Part shown: piece after piece, positions 41,205 to 44,899 of the stretch
Position numbering within the stretch: position 1 is the first letter of the stretch
How the letters are laid out: each line of letters begins with the position of its first letter
Origin: SIG440 sp045532055
Lineage (GTDB): Bacteria; Bacillota; Clostridia; Monoglobales; Monoglobaceae
Assembly: GCA_045532055.1 (NCBI GenBank)
Contig: JAZSFF010000024.1
Coordinates: 1-44,899 of the forward strand
Direction: 5' to 3'
DNA: 44,899 bases
Notes under the pieces: model-generated
Seen by the model: the letters and a program-made list of their open reading frames with translations, nothing else
Told to the model about the DNA's origin: nothing
The model's database searches: none
Program-made: the position numbers and the translations under genes

Positions 41205-42467
41205 ATGAAAATTATGGTAGTAGGTGGCGGGGGTCGTGAACACGCCATCATAAAGTCACTTAAAAAGAGTCCCAAGATATCAAAGATATATGCACTTCCG
41301 GGAAATGGAGGAATTGCAGCAGATGCAGAATGTGTGGATATCGGAGCAAAGGATATTGACAAAATTGTTGAGTTTGCGGTTGCAAATGGTATAGAATTTG
41401 CCGTTGTAGCTCCTGATGACCCGTTGGTTCTGGGAGCGGTTGACGCATTGGAGGCAAAAGGGATTCCTTGCTTTGGACCCAAGGCGAATGCTGCGATTAT
41501 CGAGGGCAGCAAGGTGTTCTCTAAAAATCTTATGAAGAAGTACAATATTCCTACTGCGGAATATGAAGTATTCAGCGACCTTGATTCAGCTCTCAAATAT
41601 TTAGATACATCACCTATTCCTACAGTAATAAAGGCTGATGGATTGGCGCTTGGCAAGGGTGTAATCATTGCAGAGACCAGAGAGGATGCCAAGGCGGCTG
41701 TCTGGTCTATGATGGAGGACAAAATCTTTGGTGAAAGCGGCAACAATGTTGTTATCGAAGAGTTTCTCACAGGGCCGGAGGTTTCAGTTCTCAGTTTTAC
41801 TGATGGAAAAACCGTTGTTCCTATGATTTCGTCCATGGACCACAAGCGTGCCAAAGACGGCGATGAGGGTCTCAACACCGGCGGCATGGGAACAATCGCT
41901 CCCAATCCTTACTATACCAAGGATATTGCCGATGAATGTATGGAAAAGATATTTATTCCCACCATTGAAGCAATGAACAAAGAGGGAAGGACTTTCAAAG
42001 GCTGTCTGTATTTTGGACTTATGCTTACCGAAAAAGGACCAAAGGTAATTGAATACAACTGTCGTTTTGGTGATCCGGAAACTCAGGTTGTCCTCCCCCT
42101 TTTGGAAAGTGATTTGTTTGAAATAATGCTCCATGTTGAAAAGGGAACTTTGGATGAGGCAGAGGTTAAATTTTCAGACAAGGCGGCTTGTTGTGTTGTT
42201 GTGGCATCAGAGGGTTACCCCCAGAAATACGAAACAGGCTTTGAAATAACACTTCCTGAAAATTCCGATGGAATTTTTGTTGCCGGTGCAAAACTGAAAG
42301 ACGGAAAACTGCTTACAGGCGGTGGCAGAGTCTTGGGAGTGACAGAAGTTGGTGCATGCCTTAATTGTGCCATCAATGCGGCATATGAAACTGTGAAAGC
42401 AGTTAAGTTTGACAATGCGTATTACAGACACGATATAGGTCAAAAAGCACTTGCGGCACTTAAATAA
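41205..42467 (+). CDS. purD: Phosphoribosylamine-glycine ligase (GAR synthetase)
   Basis: An ATP-grasp ligase joining phosphoribosylamine and glycine, 420 aa. The start MKIMVVGGGGREHAI is diagnostic. ALPGNGGIA, the ATP-grasp core KADGLALGKGVIIA, GMGTIAPNPYY, and the metal-binding EYNCRFGDPETQ follow. A purine-rich GAAAGGA lies about 11 nt before the ATG. A 153-bp spacer precedes it and purL follows after 19 bp. Confidence 0.97.
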   Translation: MKIMVVGGGGREHAIIKSLKKSPKISKIYALPGNGGIAADAECVDIGAKDIDKIVEFAVANGIEFAVVAPDDPLVLGAVDALEAKGIPCFGPKANAAIIEGSKVFSKNLMKKYNIPTAEYEVFSDLDSALKYLDTSPIPTVIKADGLALGKGVIIAETREDAKAAVWSMMEDKIFGESGNNVVIEEFLTGPEVSVLSFTDGKTVVPMISSMDHKRAKDGDEGLNTGGMGTIAPNPYYTKDIADECMEKIFIPTIEAMNKEGRTFKGCLYFGLMLTEKGPKVIEYNCRFGDPETQVVLPLLESDLFEIMLHVEKGTLDEAEVKFSDKAACCVVVASEGYPQKYETGFEITLPENSDGIFVAGAKLKDGKLLTGGGRVLGVTEVGACLNCAINAAYETVKAVKFDNAYYRHDIGQKALAALK

Positions 42468-42486
42468 TTACAGAAAGGATAAAAAT

Positions 42487-44899
42487 ATGGTTTACAGAGT
42501 TTTTGTTGAGAAAAAAAATGAGCTCGCGGCTGAGGCAAAGTCCCTGAAAAACGATTTGGTTAATCTTTTGCAGATTAAAGGACTGAAAGATTTGAGGGTA
42601 ATAAACCGATATGACGTTGAAAATATTGACAAGGAGTTGTTTGATTACTGCAAAAAAACAGTTTTTTCAGAACCCCAGTTAGATATTGTGACAGACAAAA
42701 TAGAGGATAGCTGTGATGCGATTTTTGCAGTTGAGTTTTTGCCTGGTCAGTTTGATTTGCGTGCAAATTCTGCTGAAGAATGTATTCAGCTTATATCAAA
42801 GGGCGACAGACCTACTGTAAAGGCGGCTAAAGTTTATATGCTTTACGGAAATCTTACAGAGGGCGATGTTGATGCAATCAAGAAGTATGTAATCAACCCC
42901 GTTGAGTCAAGAGAAGCAACTCTTGATGCCTTTGAAACTCTTAAAATGAGTTATGAAATCCCTGAGTCTGTGGCAACAGTTGAGGGCTTTTGCAATCTTG
43001 ACGATGCAGGATTAAAGGCAATGATAGATGACCTTGGCCTTGCTATGGACTTTGACGATATCAAGTTCTGTCAGAACTATTTTGTGGGTGAGAAACGTGA
43101 CCCAACAATTACAGAAATCAGAATGATTGATACATACTGGTCTGACCATTGTCGTCACACAACTTTCCTCACAACCATTGACAGCGTGAAGTTTGAGGAC
43201 GAGCTTTTGCAGTCGGCATACGACAGATATATCGAAACAAGAAAAGAAATCGGCAGAACAAAGCCTGTAAACCTTATGGATATTGGCACTATTGCGGCAA
43301 AGTATCTCAAAGCAAATGGCAAACTTGATGGTCTTGACGAAAGTGAAGAGATAAATGCTTGTACCGTAAAAATTGATGTTGAAATTGACGGCAAGATGGA
43401 AAAATGGTTGCTTCTTTTCAAGAACGAAACTCACAACCATCCTACAGAAATCGAACCTTTTGGTGGCGCGGCAACTTGTATCGGCGGTGCTATCCGTGAC
43501 CCGCTGTCAGGTCGTTCATATGTTTATGCAGCTATGCGTGTGACCGGTGCAGCAGACCCGCTGAAGCCCGTTTCAGAAACAATTGAGGGCAAACTCCCCC
43601 AGAGAAAGATTGTTACCGGTGCTGCAGCAGGTTACAGTTCATACGGCAACCAGATTGGTCTTGCGACAGGTCAGGTTGATGAACTCTACCATGACGGCTA
43701 TGCGGCAAAGCGTATGGAAATCGGTGCGGTTGTTGCGGCAGCTCCTCAGGAAAATGTAAGACGTGAACGCCCTGAGGATGGTGATGTCGTTATCCTTCTT
43801 GGAGGAAAAACAGGCCGTGACGGTTGCGGTGGTGCAACTGGCTCTTCAAAATCACATACAGTTGAATCCCTTGAAAGCTGCGGTGCAGAGGTTCAAAAGG
43901 GCAATGCACCGGAGGAAAGAAAGCTCCAGAGATTGTTCAGAAACAAGGAAGCATCACTGCTTATCAAACGTTGCAACGACTTTGGTGCAGGTGGCGTTTC
44001 TGTTGCAATCGGTGAACTTGCTGATGGTCTTGAAATTGACCTTAACAAGGTTCCCAAGAAGTATGAGGGACTTGACGGGACAGAACTTGCAATCAGCGAA
44101 TCTCAGGAGAGAATGGCGGTTGTGGTTGCAGCGGATGACGTTGACAGGTTCAAAGAACTTGCAAAGAGTGAAAATTTAGAGGCAACAGTTGTTGCCATTG
44201 TTAAGGAAAAACCATATTTGATTATGCGTTGGAACGGCAAGGAAATAGTAAATATTTCACGTGAGTTCCTCAACTCAAATGGTGCAGAAAAACATATTGA
44301 TATTGCACCTGCAAACCCCGAGTGTTATAAAAAGGCAGAGGTTAAAGATTTCGCCAAGGGATATATGGATTTGGCGGCAGATCTTAATGTGTGCTCAAAG
44401 AGAGGACTTTCCGAAAGATTTGACTCTACAATCGGTGCAGGTACAGTTCTGATGCCATTTGGCGGAAAGAACCAGTCAACACCTATTCAGGCAATGGTAA
44501 ACAAGGTTTCTGTTGAGAAGAAGCATACCAAGACTGCATCTGTTATGGCGTGGGGATATAACCCGTTTATTGCAGAAAAGAGCCCTTATCACAGTGCATA
44601 TCTTGCGGTTGTTGAATCTGTGGCAAAGCTTGTTGCAACAGGTGCTGAGTTTAAAGATGTTTATCTTACATTCCAGGAATACTTTGAAAAACCGAAAAAA
44701 GACCCAAAACGCTGGGGCAAGCCATTGGCGGCACTTCTTGGGGCTTTTGATGCACAAAAGAATCTTGAGATTGCGGCAATCGGCGGCAAGGACTCAATGA
44801 GCGGTACATTTGAAAATATTGACGTTCCGCCCACACTTGTTTCATTTGCAGTTACAGACGAGAATGTTGATAACATTATTTCACCTGAGTTCAAGGGCG
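42487..44899 (+). CDS. purL: Phosphoribosylformylglycinamidine synthase, 3' part missing
   Basis: Converts FGAR and glutamine to FGAM. The window holds 804 codons from ATG 42487 with no stop, of roughly 1240 expected for the large single-chain form. The first 180 residues form the PurS-like domain; then come DTYWSDHCRHTTF with catalytic-type His residues (about 215-229), FKNETHNHPTEIEPFGGAATCIGG (quoted in part: ETHNHPTEIEPFGG) with the ATP/metal site, GGKTGRDGCGGATGSS, and GGKDSMSGTF near the window end. The C-terminal glutaminase domain would lie outside. AGAAAGGA sits about 8 nt before the ATG. Confidence 0.95.
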   Translation, partial: MVYRVFVEKKNELAAEAKSLKNDLVNLLQIKGLKDLRVINRYDVENIDKELFDYCKKTVFSEPQLDIVTDKIEDSCDAIFAVEFLPGQFDLRANSAEECIQLISKGDRPTVKAAKVYMLYGNLTEGDVDAIKKYVINPVESREATLDAFETLKMSYEIPESVATVEGFCNLDDAGLKAMIDDLGLAMDFDDIKFCQNYFVGEKRDPTITEIRMIDTYWSDHCRHTTFLTTIDSVKFEDELLQSAYDRYIETRKEIGRTKPVNLMDIGTIAAKYLKANGKLDGLDESEEINACTVKIDVEIDGKMEKWLLLFKNETHNHPTEIEPFGGAATCIGGAIRDPLSGRSYVYAAMRVTGAADPLKPVSETIEGKLPQRKIVTGAAAGYSSYGNQIGLATGQVDELYHDGYAAKRMEIGAVVAAAPQENVRRERPEDGDVVILLGGKTGRDGCGGATGSSKSHTVESLESCGAEVQKGNAPEERKLQRLFRNKEASLLIKRCNDFGAGGVSVAIGELADGLEIDLNKVPKKYEGLDGTELAISESQERMAVVVAADDVDRFKELAKSENLEATVVAIVKEKPYLIMRWNGKEIVNISREFLNSNGAEKHIDIAPANPECYKKAEVKDFAKGYMDLAADLNVCSKRGLSERFDSTIGAGTVLMPFGGKNQSTPIQAMVNKVSVEKKHTKTASVMAWGYNPFIAEKSPYHSAYLAVVESVAKLVATGAEFKDVYLTFQEYFEKPKKDPKRWGKPLAALLGAFDAQKNLEIAAIGGKDSMSGTFENIDVPPTLVSFAVTDENVDNIISPEFKG

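Noticed and set aside
41159..41905. 248-codon open frame on the minus strand
   Set aside because: Shadow of purD; low-complexity Ser/Pro/Thr composition and no ribosome binding site.
1..44899. tRNA, rRNA, integrase, transposase or phage genes
   Set aside because: None of their sequence signatures were seen on either strand.

Overview
The window reads as a chromosomal segment of a spore-forming, low-to-moderate GC Gram-positive bacterium of the class Clostridia (possibly Oscillospirales or a relative; the lineage is inferred, not proven). Supporting genes are the spore protease gpr, a YtvI-type sporulation membrane protein, a BofC-like membrane protein, the AddB (not RecB) recombination nuclease type, a GlgC/GlgD pair and many consensus sigma-A promoters with AGGAGG-type ribosome binding sites. 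There is no rRNA, tRNA, phage, CRISPR array or intact transposase.

Layout. 1-5.2 kb: exodeoxyribonuclease III (cut by the window edge), a class A penicillin-binding protein, a BofC-like protein, a TM2/DUF2752 membrane pair, and gpr behind a sigma-G-like promoter. 5.2-11 kb: yqhQ-prmC, rsmE, a small membrane protein, ytvI and an iPGM-type mutase. 11-18.4 kb: an AraC regulator with a low-molecular-weight tyrosine phosphatase, divergent from a DapA/NanA-family aldolase; a heterodimeric ABC exporter; a second AraC regulator; and the wreck of a transaldolase/fructose-6-phosphate aldolase gene. 18.4-21.7 kb: addB without addA beside it. 21.8-32.4 kb: a complete glycogen cluster, GH13 enzyme-glgB-glgC-glgD-glgA-glgP. 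32.4-34.4 kb: a DUF5662 gene, a roughly 560-bp noncoding block rich in inverted repeats, a promoter-driven structured RNA with its own terminator, a 78-aa unknown gene and two tiny Cys/Asn-rich membrane proteins. 34.6 kb: a thymidylate-kinase-like gene. 35.3 kb to the end: a purine operon behind a ZTP riboswitch, in the order purE-purF-purM-purN-purO-purH(AICAR transformylase only)-purD-purL (cut by the window edge).

How the genes work together. The glycogen cluster makes ADP-glucose (GlgC/GlgD), polymerises it (GlgA), branches it (GlgB) and degrades it (GlgP and the GH13 enzyme). The purine operon covers most steps from PRPP to IMP; purC, purB and purK are not in the window. Its first-step enzyme has lost the catalytic cysteine of the glutaminase domain, and the usual bifunctional PurH is replaced by two separate proteins.

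The points most worth a second look are the bistable RNA at 33594-33753, the glutaminase-dead PurF, the inverted-repeat block at 32982-33541, the paired tiny Cys-rich proteins and the internally deleted transaldolase gene.
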